Assembly (NCBI GenBank): GCA_966211765.1
Contig: CBIHOV010000003.1
Span: forward strand, 124,001 to 188,000
DNA from: Paraflavitalea sp966211765
GTDB lineage: Bacteria; Bacteroidota; Bacteroidia; Chitinophagales; Chitinophagaceae
Direction of reading: 5' to 3'
Length of the DNA stretch: 64,000 bases
Part shown: positions 15,500 through 24,700 of the stretch, piece after piece
Layout: each line of letters begins with the position of its first letter
How positions within the stretch are numbered: the stretch's first letter is position 1
Translations under genes and position numbers: made by a program
The notes under the pieces: generated by a model
What the model saw: only the letters and a program-made list of their open reading frames with translations
What the model was told of the DNA's origin: nothing
Databases searched by the model: none

Positions 15500-15781
15500 T
15501 CACAGTTTACCTTCTTTTTCAAGCTGCTTTACATAGTCATCGAGGCTTTGGGCGAGGGCGTCTTTGGCGCTCATGCTGCGGAGATTGCCCTCGATGAGTT
15601 TCCAGTCGATACGTTTCATTTTAAGGCCATTGCCACGCAGGAAGGGGCGGTTACTCTGGAATACGATGGACCCATTGCGGCCGGATACCCTGAATTGCTC
15701 TATTTGCGGTGTAGCGTAAATACGTTCTACCGGATAGCGCCTCATAAAGCCCTCAATGCGTACTGTAATCTCCCCTTTCAC
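15500..15781 (-). CDS. Small conserved-looking hypothetical protein
   Basis: A 93-residue soluble protein without signal or membrane segment. It starts MKGEITVRIEGFMRRYPVERIYATPQIEQF and ends in a Lys/Glu-rich helix (AQSLDDYVKQLEKEGKL). The mix of short strands and a terminal helix suggests a small alpha/beta fold. I do not recognise it. No overlapping better candidate exists on either strand, and its codon use resembles its neighbours, so it is likely to be real. Confidence 0.55.
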   Translation of the reverse strand: MKGEITVRIEGFMRRYPVERIYATPQIEQFRVSGRNGSIVFQSNRPFLRGNGLKMKRIDWKLIEGNLRSMSAKDALAQSLDDYVKQLEKEGKL

Positions 15782-15861
15782 AATGCTAAATTACTTAGCA
15801 TTAAGGTAATAAACAAATCCCTTTTCAGGCAGAAGACATGGAGCTTGTACGATATAAAAAA

Positions 15862-15889
15862 AGCCGGTAGCAGTTTGCTGCTACCGGCT
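15862..15889 (-). terminator. Terminator of the VOC-DoxX-SRPBCC operon
   Basis: The perfect 12-bp stem AGCCGGTAGCAG/CTGCTACCGGCT with a 4-base loop is followed on the minus strand by seven T. It lies 19 bases past the SRPBCC stop. Confidence 0.85.
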
Positions 15890-15907
15890 CTATAAGATAC
15901 CAGCTAT

Positions 15908-16447
15908 TTATTGCTTCTCCAAAATGCCTTTCAGGTTGCCCAGACTTAATTCGAGGTCTTTGCCGAGCAGCTTGTCCATATCCATGAACAGGAGCATGAT
16001 GTTCATGGGGTATTTCATACGGCTGCTCATACCCCAGGATAGTTTTGTTTGGTTGCCATCTACAGACTCCGTAACAAAAGGCGCCTGTGCTATTGCTTCA
16101 AAGGGTTTGACAAAACGCAATTCTACATCCAGGCGTTCGCCCTCGGCTATCCTTTTGATCTCCTGCTCGCCCTTACCGGCTCTTTTATTTCCCTCCCAGG
16201 CATAGATAAAGCCCTCTGTTCCATCGACGCCTTTGAATTCTTTCTTCAGGTTGGGATCCATCATTACCCATTTATTGAAATGGTCCTGATTTTTCAGGTA
16301 TTTGATATAGTTGAATACTTCGTTACGGGGTTTGTTGATGATGATGGTACGCCCAATATTGTATTCACTTTTGACAAATAAAGCAATCAGAAGAAGGAGT
16401 ACAACCAGTCCTCCTATTATACTAAGGATGATGATTACGATGTTCAT
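15908..16447 (-). CDS. SRPBCC family protein with N-terminal membrane anchor
   Basis: 179 residues. Residues 2-25 form a membrane helix (VIIILSIIGGLVVLLLLIALF). The rest is a START/Bet v1-like (SRPBCC) ligand-binding fold: IIINKPRNEVFNYIKYLKNQDHFNKW, LSWGMSSRMKYPMNIM and a long C-terminal helix (DKLLGKDLELSLGNLKGILEK). Such domains bind hydrophobic ligands. It is the third gene of an operon with VOC and DoxX genes, with a 16-base gap to DoxX, facing a GlxA/AraC regulator. This gene set is common in Bacteroidota but its substrate is unknown to me. Confidence 0.8.
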   Translation of the reverse strand: MNIVIIILSIIGGLVVLLLLIALFVKSEYNIGRTIIINKPRNEVFNYIKYLKNQDHFNKWVMMDPNLKKEFKGVDGTEGFIYAWEGNKRAGKGEQEIKRIAEGERLDVELRFVKPFEAIAQAPFVTESVDGNQTKLSWGMSSRMKYPMNIMLLFMDMDKLLGKDLELSLGNLKGILEKQ

Positions 16448-16463
16448 ATTTTGCAGGTTTTAG

Positions 16464-16841
16464 TTATTGTTTTACCAATTGGTATTTCTTCCAGAATGCA
16501 TAGACCAGGAACATCACAGCCAGCATTATGAGCGGAAATACGATCAGCCCAAAGCCATCCCCAGCAAAAGCTCTTGAAGCAAAAGCTCCCAGGAAGTTGA
16601 AAGCAAAACCTGCAAATGCCCATTCTTTGATCGTTTGATACTTTGTTTGCAGAATGGCTACAACGCCGAGCAGTTTGGCCACTCCAAAAATAATCAGCAC
16701 ATACATGGGGTATCCCAGGTGGCGCATCACTTCCTGTCCGGCTTCCTGTTGGGTAACACCCCCAATACCATCGAAGAACATGGCCAGGGCGAATATAATG
16801 GTTAATATCCAGTAGAGTAGTTTGGTGGTCTTAGGCTTCAT
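16464..16841 (-). CDS. DoxX family membrane protein
   Basis: 125 residues with four membrane helices (LLYWILTIIFALAMFFDG, YPMYVLIIFGVAKLLGVVAIL, AFAGFAFNFLGAFASRAFA, LIVFPLIMLAVMFLVYAF), the layout of the DoxX/DoxD-like family. DoxX-like proteins are linked to thiol redox or quinone chemistry in some species; here the role is open. The gene starts one base after the VOC stop codon, so translation is coupled. It is the middle gene of the operon. Confidence 0.8.
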   Translation of the reverse strand: MKPKTTKLLYWILTIIFALAMFFDGIGGVTQQEAGQEVMRHLGYPMYVLIIFGVAKLLGVVAILQTKYQTIKEWAFAGFAFNFLGAFASRAFAGDGFGLIVFPLIMLAVMFLVYAFWKKYQLVKQ

Positions 16842-16842
16842 A

Positions 16843-17271
16843 TTATTGTTGATTTTGGTTGTAATTGATCATCCATTGAATGTTGTATTTATCGGTACAC
16901 ATGCCGAAATAAGCACCCCAGAAGGTCTTGTTGAGGGGCATGGTGACCCTGCCGCCTGCTGCCAGCGCATTGAAGAATTTATCTGTTTCAGCCTCACCTT
17001 TGGTATGAAGACAGATGTGATAATTGTTGCCCACCACCAGGGTATGCTCCATAGCTTCGAGGATATCGGTGGCCATGATCACCCCGCCATTGGGAAGGGT
17101 GAGCGATATATGCATGAGTTTCTGCTGATCTGCGGGTGACATTTTTTCTCCCCCTGGCACATCCTTAAACCTTCCGATGATGGTGAATTCACCTCCCAGA
17201 ACGGTTTTATAGAAGGTCATGGCTTCTTCTGCGTTGCCCATAAAATGCAGGTAGGGTGTGATTGTTAACAT
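16843..17271 (-). CDS. VOC family protein (PhnB/3-demethylubiquinone-methyltransferase-like)
   Basis: 142 residues with the vicinal-oxygen-chelate fold: ITPYLHFMGNAEEAMTFYKTVLGGEF at the start and FFNALAAGGRVTMPLNKTFWGAYFGMCTDKYNIQWMINY at the end are hallmarks of the PhnB-like branch. These are small dimeric proteins often without proven enzyme activity. It is the first gene of the three-gene operon; a TAGCTTTG -7 box lies at 17301-17308 (minus strand) in the intergenic region shared with the regulator. Confidence 0.88.
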   Translation of the reverse strand: MLTITPYLHFMGNAEEAMTFYKTVLGGEFTIIGRFKDVPGGEKMSPADQQKLMHISLTLPNGGVIMATDILEAMEHTLVVGNNYHICLHTKGEAETDKFFNALAAGGRVTMPLNKTFWGAYFGMCTDKYNIQWMINYNQNQQ

Positions 17272-17300
17272 GGTTATACTTGTTTTGGATTGTTATCACA

Positions 17301-17308
17301 CAAAGCTA
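17301..17308 (-). promoter_or_regulatory. -7 box of the VOC operon (TAGCTTTG)
   Basis: CAAAGCTA on the plus strand reads TAGCTTTG on the minus strand and fits TAnnTTTG; it is 29 bases upstream of the VOC start. Confidence 0.5.
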
Positions 17309-17339
17309 CTGCGCTCCTCCCTTCCTCATACTGTGTAAA

Positions 17340-17372
17340 TGCGACATTCTTAGGTGGGTGTTTGCGACAGTC
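17340..17372. promoter_or_regulatory. Candidate operator: direct repeat TGCGACA(T/G)TC
   Basis: TGCGACATTC at 17340-17349 and TGCGACAGTC at 17363-17372 (9 of 10 identical) are 23 bases apart, the two-turn spacing typical of AraC-family half-sites. They lie between the divergent VOC operon and regulator gene, just upstream of the regulator -7 box. Confidence 0.5.
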
Positions 17373-17380
17373 ATTTCTGC

Positions 17381-17388
17381 TACTTTTG
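17381..17388 (+). promoter_or_regulatory. -7 box (TACTTTTG) abutting the regulator start codon
   Basis: TACTTTTG fits TAnnTTTG, with TTTG at 17361-17364 as a possible -33 element. It ends four bases before the ATG at 17393, so transcription would begin at or near the start codon (leaderless mRNA). Confidence 0.45.
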
Positions 17389-17392
17389 TAGC

Positions 17393-18370
17393 ATGGTACA
17401 TATTTCCATCCTTGCGCTCAAAAATGCAGTACTGGCCTCGATCGCCGACAGTCGCTATGTATTTACCATGGTGAATGAGTTCCTGCAGCAGTCCGGCAAG
17501 CCGCCCCTGTTCAAGGTACAACTGGCGGGTGTTACGGAAGAAGTGAAGCTGAATAATGGGTTGTTCACCCTCCGGCCGGATGTGCTGCTAAAAGATATTG
17601 ACCATACAGACCTCATTATTATTCCCTCTATGACAGGCGATATGGTAAGCTCTTCGTATAAGAATATCGACTATGCGCCCTGGATTGCGGAACAATACAA
17701 GAAAGGTGCAGAAGTGGCGAGCCTTTGCGTGGGGGCTTTCCTAATGGCATTTTCCGGCATACTGAAAGGCAAGCAATGCACCACACACTGGTTATATGCC
17801 AATGAGTTCAGGCATTTTTATCCATCGGTAACGCTGGTAGAAGAAAAAGTGATGACCGCCCAGCAAGGGGTGTATTCCAGCGGTGGCAACAATGCTTACT
17901 GGAACCTGCTGTTGTACCTGGTAGAAAAATTTACAGACCGGCAGATAGCCATTCATACGGCCAAGTATTTTGTAATTGACCTGGACAGGCATCAACAAAC
18001 GCCGTTTGTAATATTTAGTGGGCTTAAGGACCATGAGGATGAAGTGATCAAAGAGGCGCAGGAATATATAGAGGTACATTATGAGGATAAATTAACAGTA
18101 GATTACCTGGCGGAACGATCCAATGTAACGCGCCGTACCTTTGAAAGGCGGTTTAAGAAAGCTACTTTTCTCACGGTAGCAGAATATATTCAACGGGTGA
18201 AAATTGAAGCCGCCAAAAAGCAACTGGAAGCAGGCAGACGCTCTATTACAGAAGTGATGCTGGCAGTAGGCTATTCAGACACACAAACCTTCCGGGATGT
18301 ATTTAAGAAAGTGACAGGCATGACGCCGGTTGATTATAGAGATAAATACAATTCAGTGTTTAGAAGTTAG
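17393..18370 (+). CDS. GlxA-type AraC family transcriptional regulator
   Basis: 325 residues: an N-terminal DJ-1/PfpI-like (class I glutamine-amidotransferase-like) domain with VASLCVGAFLMAFSGILKGK at the nucleophile elbow, and a C-terminal AraC double helix-turn-helix (VDYLAERSNVTRRTFERRFKK; TEVMLAVGYSDTQTFRDVFKK). Proteins of this layout are activators or repressors of neighbouring operons. It is divergent from the VOC-DoxX-SRPBCC operon, its likely target. Start MVHISILAL at 17393 fits the domain boundary; the longer frame from 17354 adds residues not seen in the family. Confidence 0.9.
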   Translation: MVHISILALKNAVLASIADSRYVFTMVNEFLQQSGKPPLFKVQLAGVTEEVKLNNGLFTLRPDVLLKDIDHTDLIIIPSMTGDMVSSSYKNIDYAPWIAEQYKKGAEVASLCVGAFLMAFSGILKGKQCTTHWLYANEFRHFYPSVTLVEEKVMTAQQGVYSSGGNNAYWNLLLYLVEKFTDRQIAIHTAKYFVIDLDRHQQTPFVIFSGLKDHEDEVIKEAQEYIEVHYEDKLTVDYLAERSNVTRRTFERRFKKATFLTVAEYIQRVKIEAAKKQLEAGRRSITEVMLAVGYSDTQTFRDVFKKVTGMTPVDYRDKYNSVFRS

Positions 18371-18374
18371 GTAG

Positions 18375-19313
18375 TTATGGCAATTGGTATTGTTTAAAGA
18401 ATTCCCACAGCAGGTCGTTGGCGTTGATCGCTTTGGAAGGCGTATCGCCATTGAGGCTACCGGGCAAGCCACCTGGCCACGCATGACCTCCATCCTTCGT
18501 CAAATAGTAATTAATAAGCGTACTGCTGCTGCAATTGGTCCACTGGGTAAATTTATAACTGCTGTTGTTGACCACCACCTGCGCTTGGGTGGCACAGGCA
18601 TTTTTGGACGACCACACATTCAATACAGAATCCAAGGGCGGCGCATACACACCGGAAATACCATTGCCGGTACCACCATTGTAAGGAATATGCTCATCCA
18701 ATACTGAATGCATGTGCAGGATGGGAACCGCCCGGGCTGGATTGCAAGGTTGGGTAACCACCATGGTGCTGGCATTGGGCGCAATAGCTGCAATCTTATT
18801 CGATAACTCACAAGCCAACCGATACGACATCATTCCCCCATTGCTATGCCCGGTGGCATATACCTTTTTGGGGTTGATCTTATACTCTGCTACCAGTTTA
18901 TCAATGAGCTGGGTGATAAATTTTACATCATTGATGTTGTTGGCAACGGCAAATTCGCAGCAGGTCCCGGCATTCCAGGTACGGGCTCCCAAAGGACCAG
19001 TGCTTTTTACTCCCTCGGGATATACGACAATAAAGTTTTCGGCACTGGCTTTCTGCGTTAGCCGGGTGGAGGTTTCAAACTGCGTAGCAGAACCACCACC
19101 GCCATGCATGGCAATGACCAAAGAAAAACCTGAACCGGTATAGTAAGCCGGGGGCAGGTTTAACAGGAAGGTTCTTTCCCGCCCATCAACCGTGATGGCG
19201 CCTTCTACCCGGTATACTTTTTCTTCCGGGGTATTGTCGTCCTTTTTGCCGCAGGAATCCAATAAAGCAAGGGAGGCAGTAATCAACAGGAAACAAATGA
19301 TCAATTTTTTCAT
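18375..19313 (-). CDS. Lipoprotein esterase of the PHB depolymerase/feruloyl esterase (LpqC) family
   Basis: 312 residues with a lipoprotein signal (LLITASLALLDSCGKK, Cys near 19). The alpha/beta-hydrolase core shows LVIAMHGGGGSATQFE (oxyanion region), nucleophile Ser in YATGHSNGGMMSYRLA, and the catalytic His in KDGGHAWPGG near the C-terminus. Relatives cleave polyhydroxybutyrate, feruloyl or acetyl esters on plant polysaccharides. Lipid anchoring suggests surface or periplasmic action. It is convergent with the regulator (4-base gap between stops). ATG 19313 precedes the signal peptide directly. Confidence 0.85.
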   Translation of the reverse strand: MKKLIICFLLITASLALLDSCGKKDDNTPEEKVYRVEGAITVDGRERTFLLNLPPAYYTGSGFSLVIAMHGGGGSATQFETSTRLTQKASAENFIVVYPEGVKSTGPLGARTWNAGTCCEFAVANNINDVKFITQLIDKLVAEYKINPKKVYATGHSNGGMMSYRLACELSNKIAAIAPNASTMVVTQPCNPARAVPILHMHSVLDEHIPYNGGTGNGISGVYAPPLDSVLNVWSSKNACATQAQVVVNNSSYKFTQWTNCSSSTLINYYLTKDGGHAWPGGLPGSLNGDTPSKAINANDLLWEFFKQYQLP

Positions 19314-19459
19314 AAATAGCGGGTTAATTCCATGGACTTTACACCTGGCTAATGAGCATCTAAACGGGAAAGAACCCGTATTATTATTTTTTAAGACCTG
19401 TTTAAGCGCCAAAGGTTTAACCCTTTACCAGAAAGGAACAGATAATGCCAGCTTTTTAC

Positions 19460-19476
19460 TACTAATTTATTTAGTA
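19460..19476. promoter_or_regulatory. Candidate SOS operator upstream of the SRAP operon
   Basis: TACTAATTTATTTAGTA is a perfect palindrome (6-bp arms, 5-base centre). It sits six bases upstream of a -7-like TATCTTTA at 19482-19489. The same pattern recurs upstream of the dnaE-dinB operon at 25045-25061. Confidence 0.5.
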
Positions 19477-19520
19477 TTACGTATCTTTATCCCTGCTTTT
19501 CATCACTAAAAAAGTACAGT

Positions 19521-19763
19521 ATGGGAGCTTCGGAGGATGTATTTGAGATTATCTTCAATGATACAATGGTGCCGGTGCGTGAATTATCGATTTCAGGCAG
19601 GCCAATGTTCCTGATACCGATGCAGGATGGCAAACCGCTGGTGATCACCACGGCTACCAGCGCCGGGGGGCAGGTATTCTGGACCTCCGTACCCGAAGGG
19701 AAACAGGTATTGGCGCAGGCTATTGGTAAACTGATCGAAGCTCACTTCAAAAAAACGAATTGA
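19521..19763 (+). CDS. Small hypothetical protein, first gene of the SRAP operon
   Basis: 80 residues, no signal or membrane segment. The sequence begins MGASEDVFEIIFNDTMVPVRE and has short strands (GRPMFLIPMQDGKPLVITTA, GQVFWTSVPEGKQVL) and a C-terminal helix ending in Lys-rich residues. I do not recognise the family. It ends one base before the SRAP start codon, so the two are translationally coupled, and the operon begins downstream of the TACTAA-TTAGTA box. A link to DNA-damage response is inferred from position only. Confidence 0.6.
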   Translation: MGASEDVFEIIFNDTMVPVRELSISGRPMFLIPMQDGKPLVITTATSAGGQVFWTSVPEGKQVLAQAIGKLIEAHFKKTN

Positions 19764-19764
19764 T

Positions 19765-20574
19765 ATGTGTTATTACAATGGCGTACGGGTAACCCGCATT
19801 GAATATATCAGGCTGAAGCAACTGGAAAAGCTGATCGCCAATTATGATTTCCTCAGTAATCCGCTGCATGTAGGCTTTAACTATTCCAATCACCCGGTAT
19901 TGAAAAAGACTGAGGGCTCCAATGATTTTGACCTGGTGCAAATGGAATGGGGCTTTATTCCGGCTTACCAGAAAACCCGTGAGTCGGTGGGCAAGATGCG
20001 GTTTGGCTATAAAGATGAAAGCGGCCAATTCCACCCGCCTATTACAACGCTGAATGCCGTTTCGGAAGAATTGCTATTGCCCCGGAAGATCTACCGGCAG
20101 GCAGCGCTCACACGCCGGTGCCTGGTGCTATCAACAGGTTTTTATGAATGGCGGCACCTGTTTCCGGTGAGTAAGAAATCGGGTAAGCCAGTGAAGACCG
20201 CGGTTAAGTATCCCTATCATATTGGCGTTAAGGAAAAACCCTATTTTTTTATGGCGGGCGTATGGCAGCCCTGGACAGATCAAAGCACGGGTGAGCATGT
20301 AGAAACCTTTGCCATTATTACTACAGCCGCCAATGGACTGATGGAGCAGGTACACAACAGTAAGAAAAGAATGCCCACCATATTGCCAGAGAACCTTGCC
20401 TTTGAATGGCTGCTGGGTGATCTTACAGAAGAGAGGATCACGGAATTGGCCCGGTACCAATATCCCGCTGGTGAAATGGAAGCCTATCCTATTGCCAAAG
20501 ATTTCCGGGAAGCACTGGAGCCGGCCGAGCCATTTGTGTATGAAGACCTGCCGGCGCTGGAGGATGCGGTTTAG
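19765..20574 (+). CDS. SOS response-associated protein (SRAP; YedK/HMCES family)
   Basis: 269 residues. Cys2 (MCYYNG), after Met removal, is the nucleophile that in this family forms a thiazolidine crosslink with abasic sites in single-stranded DNA, shielding them from error-prone processing. Other family marks: NAVSEE, RCLVLSTGFYEWRH (active Glu), and VHNSKKRMPTILPE near residue 200; here three residues separate the His-Asn from the RMP motif compared with the HDRMP form. The gene follows the 80-residue protein and converges on dinB, their stop codons overlapping by 3 bases. Confidence 0.92.
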   Translation: MCYYNGVRVTRIEYIRLKQLEKLIANYDFLSNPLHVGFNYSNHPVLKKTEGSNDFDLVQMEWGFIPAYQKTRESVGKMRFGYKDESGQFHPPITTLNAVSEELLLPRKIYRQAALTRRCLVLSTGFYEWRHLFPVSKKSGKPVKTAVKYPYHIGVKEKPYFFMAGVWQPWTDQSTGEHVETFAIITTAANGLMEQVHNSKKRMPTILPENLAFEWLLGDLTEERITELARYQYPAGEMEAYPIAKDFREALEPAEPFVYEDLPALEDAV

Positions 20575-21734
20575 GGATTCGGTCTTATGCCGCGGGCGCG
20601 GCCTACGAAGCGCTCACCATACTGATGTTTGATGCTGTCGATGGCCTGGTATAACTGCACCATGTGTTCGGTATCTTCAAACATATTGATCTGGTCATTG
20701 CCCGGCACCAGGTGGGTGAAGCGGATGCCAATTAATCTCACCATCATACGGCGTTCATACAAGGCATCAAACAATTCCCGCACTACTTTAATGAGCTTAT
20801 GATCGGCTGCAGTAAAAGCAATGGTCTTTTGCCGGGTTACCGTATCGAAATTGGAATAGCGCAGCTTGACGGTGACGCAACCTGTCAACTTATTTTCTTC
20901 GCGCAGCTGAAAAGCTATTTTCTCCGTCATGCGTATGAGTTGGGCATGCAGGAGATCAAGATCAATGGTATCCTGCTGAAAAGTGGTTTCGGTGGAGATG
21001 GACTTTTGTTCGTGGTAAGGAACTACAGGTGTTTCGTCCATTCCCTGGGCATGGTGCCAGAGGGATACGCCATTTTTGCCCACCAGGTTGGACAGCATTT
21101 CCACGGGGATTTCACTTAGCACTTTAATGGTTTCCACGCCCATCTTCAGGAGCAGGAAAGCCGTCTCCTTTCCTACCCCGGGCATTTTGGCAACACTCAG
21201 CGGCGCGAGGAAACTTTTCTCCTGTCCCCAGGCCACACACATTTCGGCATTGGGTTTTCCTTCGTTGGTAGCCACTTTACTGATGAGCTTATTGCCTGCC
21301 AATGCCCAGGAGATTGGCAGCCCGCTTTCTTTAACGACTTTCTTTTTGAGGTTGGCAGTGAAAAGCTGACTACCAAAATATTTTTCCATGCCAGTGAGGT
21401 CGACATAAAACTCATCAATAGATGCTTTTTCAAATAAGGGTACGGTATCGGCAATCACATCGGTAACGAGACGGGAATATTTGCTGTATAATTCCATATC
21501 GCCCTGGCGAATGATGGCCTGCGGGCAGAGACGCCGGGCCAGTTTCATGGGCATGGCAGCATGGATACCGAACCTGCGGGCTTCATAACTACAGGAGGCC
21601 ACTACTCCCCTATCGCTACTGCCGCCAATGATGACGGGCTTGCCTTTGAGGCGGTCGTCCTGCAGGCATTCTACGGAAACATAAAATGTATCGAGGTCAA
21701 AGTGGGCAATATGTCTTTGTGAGCCAGGGAGCAT
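20571..21734 (-). CDS. dinB: DNA polymerase IV / Y-family polymerase
   Basis: 387 residues. Metal-binding acids are present: D13 and D15 in HFDLDTFYVS and D107-E108 in KASIDEFYVDL, followed by helix-hairpin-helix (LSVAKMPGVGKETAFLLLKMG) and the little-finger domain. Y-family polymerases copy damaged templates. The gene begins 5 bases after the dnaE-like stop, so the two form an operon. The motif set is closer to DinB than to the inactive ImuB type, since all three acids are kept. It lacks an obvious C-terminal clamp-binding pentapeptide (ends ARGIRPNP). Confidence 0.93.
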   Translation of the reverse strand: MLPGSQRHIAHFDLDTFYVSVECLQDDRLKGKPVIIGGSSDRGVVASCSYEARRFGIHAAMPMKLARRLCPQAIIRQGDMELYSKYSRLVTDVIADTVPLFEKASIDEFYVDLTGMEKYFGSQLFTANLKKKVVKESGLPISWALAGNKLISKVATNEGKPNAEMCVAWGQEKSFLAPLSVAKMPGVGKETAFLLLKMGVETIKVLSEIPVEMLSNLVGKNGVSLWHHAQGMDETPVVPYHEQKSISTETTFQQDTIDLDLLHAQLIRMTEKIAFQLREENKLTGCVTVKLRYSNFDTVTRQKTIAFTAADHKLIKVVRELFDALYERRMMVRLIGIRFTHLVPGNDQINMFEDTEHMVQLYQAIDSIKHQYGERFVGRARGIRPNP

Positions 21735-21739
21735 ATTGA

Positions 21740-24700
21740 TTAAAGGTTTGCATAGGTTCGTTCTTTGTAACCTATTTTATCCATGACGGATACTTCCACG
21801 CTGTGAAATCCGAAATCTTCCACCACTTTTCCACTGATGCGGTAAAAGCCTTTCCCTTTTAATGGGTATCGCTGGAAAGAAACGGGAAAATGAACGGTAT
21901 CGACCCAGTCCATTTGTTCATCGAGGAAGGCGCCGAAAGCCATGATGGAACCGTTGACGGTGGAGAGTACTTTATAATCTACAAAATAGAGCACCATACT
22001 TACCTGCCTGCCCAGGTGCTGCGGTAACTCTTTGGAGAACTGTCGTTGAATGGTTTGTTCTTTCATGAGTTCGAATGGATCTCTGAAAGGAAAACCCATG
22101 ATCTCCATTTCATCATACATATCATCGACGGGATGATCGGCCAGGTCGGGCAGTTTAAAGGCCATGGGCTTTTCCTTGAACATGGCGTGACTGGCTACGG
22201 GTGTGGCCTGGCGTTTTTGGAGGAAGTTGGCTTCCCACAGGAGTTGCTTCTTTGATTTGCCCGTAAAACGGAAGGCGCCTATTGAAATGAGTATGTTCAT
22301 TTGCTCGGGATCAATGGCTGTTCGCTCCACAAAATCCTGCAGGTGGAGGTATGGACCGTTGCGTTCTCTTTCTTTAATGAGGGTCTGTGCGGTATATTTT
22401 TCGAGGCTGGTGAGGAATACAAAACCGGTGTATACGTCTTTGCCTTTAATGGTGGTATTGTAACTGCTGGAATTGACACAAGGCAGGTGGGGTATGCCGC
22501 CCGCCTTGCGCAGCTCGATGAAGTAGATCTCTGTACTGTAGAATCCGCCAAAGTTGTTGATGACGCCTACCATGAACTCGATGGGATAATAGGTTTTGAG
22601 GTAGAGGTCCTGGAAGCTTTCAACCGCATAGCTGGCGGAATGAGCTTTGCAAAAGGAATAACCAGCAAAGGATTCCATTTGCCGCCATACTTCGGAGGTC
22701 AACTCTTCGGTATATCCTTTGGCAGTACAGTTGCTGTAGAACTCTTCTTTGAGTGCGGCAAAATGATCGGTACCGCGTGATTTGCCACTCATGGCCCGGC
22801 GCAGGGAATCGGCTGCTGCCATATTGAGACCACCAAAGTAATGGCCTACTTTCATTACATCTTCCTGGAATACCATGACACCGAATGTTTCGCTGAGTAT
22901 CTCTTCCATCACGGGGTGCAGGTATTCGGTAGTTTGCGGATCGAGGTAGCGGGAAATGTATTGGCGCATCATTCCACTGCTGGCCACACCGGGGCGAATG
23001 ATGGAGCTGGCCACTACCAGCACGGGATAGTTATCGCACCGGAGCTTGCTAAGCAGTTGGCGCATAGCCGGGCTTTCTATATAGAAGCAGCCAACAGTAT
23101 TTACCTGTTGCAGCTGGGCTTTTACACGGGGATCTTTTTTGAACTTCTCCACTTCATCGATGTGTATGCGGATATCCTGGTTTTCCTGCACCAATCGCAC
23201 AGTTTCTTTGATATGACCCAGACCGCGCTGACTGAGCACATCGAGCTTGTCGAGGCCAATGTCTTCGGCTATGTGCATATCAATTTGCGTAGTGGCAATG
23301 CCTTTGGGCGGAAAGAAGGTAGCGGTATAGGCATGGATAGGTTTTTCGCTGATGAGCATGCCGCCCACATGCAAACTGAGGTGACTGGGAAAATTGTGGA
23401 TGAAGGGACTATAGTACAGTATTTTCCAGATAACATCGTCCACAATACCGCGACTGATGGGCGACTGAGCAAGTGCGGCCACTTCCTCAGTAGTGAGCTG
23501 GTATTTTTGGCCCAGCCTTGCGATGATGGCCTGGTAGTTGATGGGCCGGCTGCTCGTTTGGTACCAGGCGATGCCTTTGTGGTAATCGTCGAGGGCGGTG
23601 GGGCGTGTACTCAGTTTCTTCCAGGCTGCAAAAGAAACAGGGGTAACGAAGGGCAATTTAGAAAGCCCTTCTATCTCCTGTTCGGGCAGGCCAAATACTT
23701 TGGCGAGCTCGCGTACCACGGCCCTTTGTTTGAAGGTGACGTAGGCGCCCATGAGGGCTACCTGTTTTTCGCCATAGCGCTTGACGATGTAATCCATGAT
23801 CTCATCGCGCTCGAGCCAGGAGAAGTCGATGTCGAAATCGGGCGGTGAGGTTCGTTCGGGATTGAGGAATCGCTCGAAGTAGAGGTTGAGTTCGAGGGGA
23901 TCGACATCGGTAATTTTGAGGCAGTAGGCCACTATGCTGTTGGCGCCACTGCCTCTCCCTACGTGATAGAAACCCCGGCTTTTAGCATAGCGGATGATAT
24001 CCCAGGTAATGAGGAAGTAAGCGGTAAAGCCGAGGTCGTTGATGACCTTGAGTTCTTTGTGGATGCGCTCAGTAGCTGCGGTGTTGTGGCCATAACGTTG
24101 CTGCAGCCCGTCAATGGCCAACTTCCGCAGCAATATCGAATCATCTTCTTTGCTGATGGTGAAGTATTGTTTGTTTTTATGTGTATTGAAATCAAGTTCT
24201 ATAGAACAGGTATCTATAAGGCGCAGGGTATTGGTTATAATTTGCGGGTATGCCTGGAAAGCCTGCAGCAGGTGTTTCTGCGGCACGAAGTATTCATGCG
24301 GTGCACATACGGCATCCAACGGCAACTTCGATTCAATGACATTGTGGTCCATAGCCCTCAGCAGTCGGTGCACATCGTGGTGGTCGGGCGTTTGAAAGGT
24401 TACGGGCTGACGGATGATGAGTTTATCGCGGTATTGGGGCGGCATATTGTACAGTTTGTTGACCTCGGTAGACTGTACGCCTATGAATTCATTTCTCAAT
24501 AAGGTATCGGGCGATCTTGCGCCAAGTGGATAAATGATATAGCCGTCGGCGCTTTGATCGAAGAAAGCTGTAGTGTCGGTTGGTGATGGGAAGGGTTTAT
24601 GGGATTTGAGAAAGCCTGACATAAAAGCGTTGATCCATTCAAAGCCTTTGTTGTTGGCGGCAATGAGTATATACAATAAGGAATTACCATTGCGGATCTC

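Noticed and set aside
22841..23848. 335-codon plus-strand frame inside the dnaE-like gene
   Set aside because: Opposite strand of intact polymerase motifs; no signal, domain or ribosome-site support.
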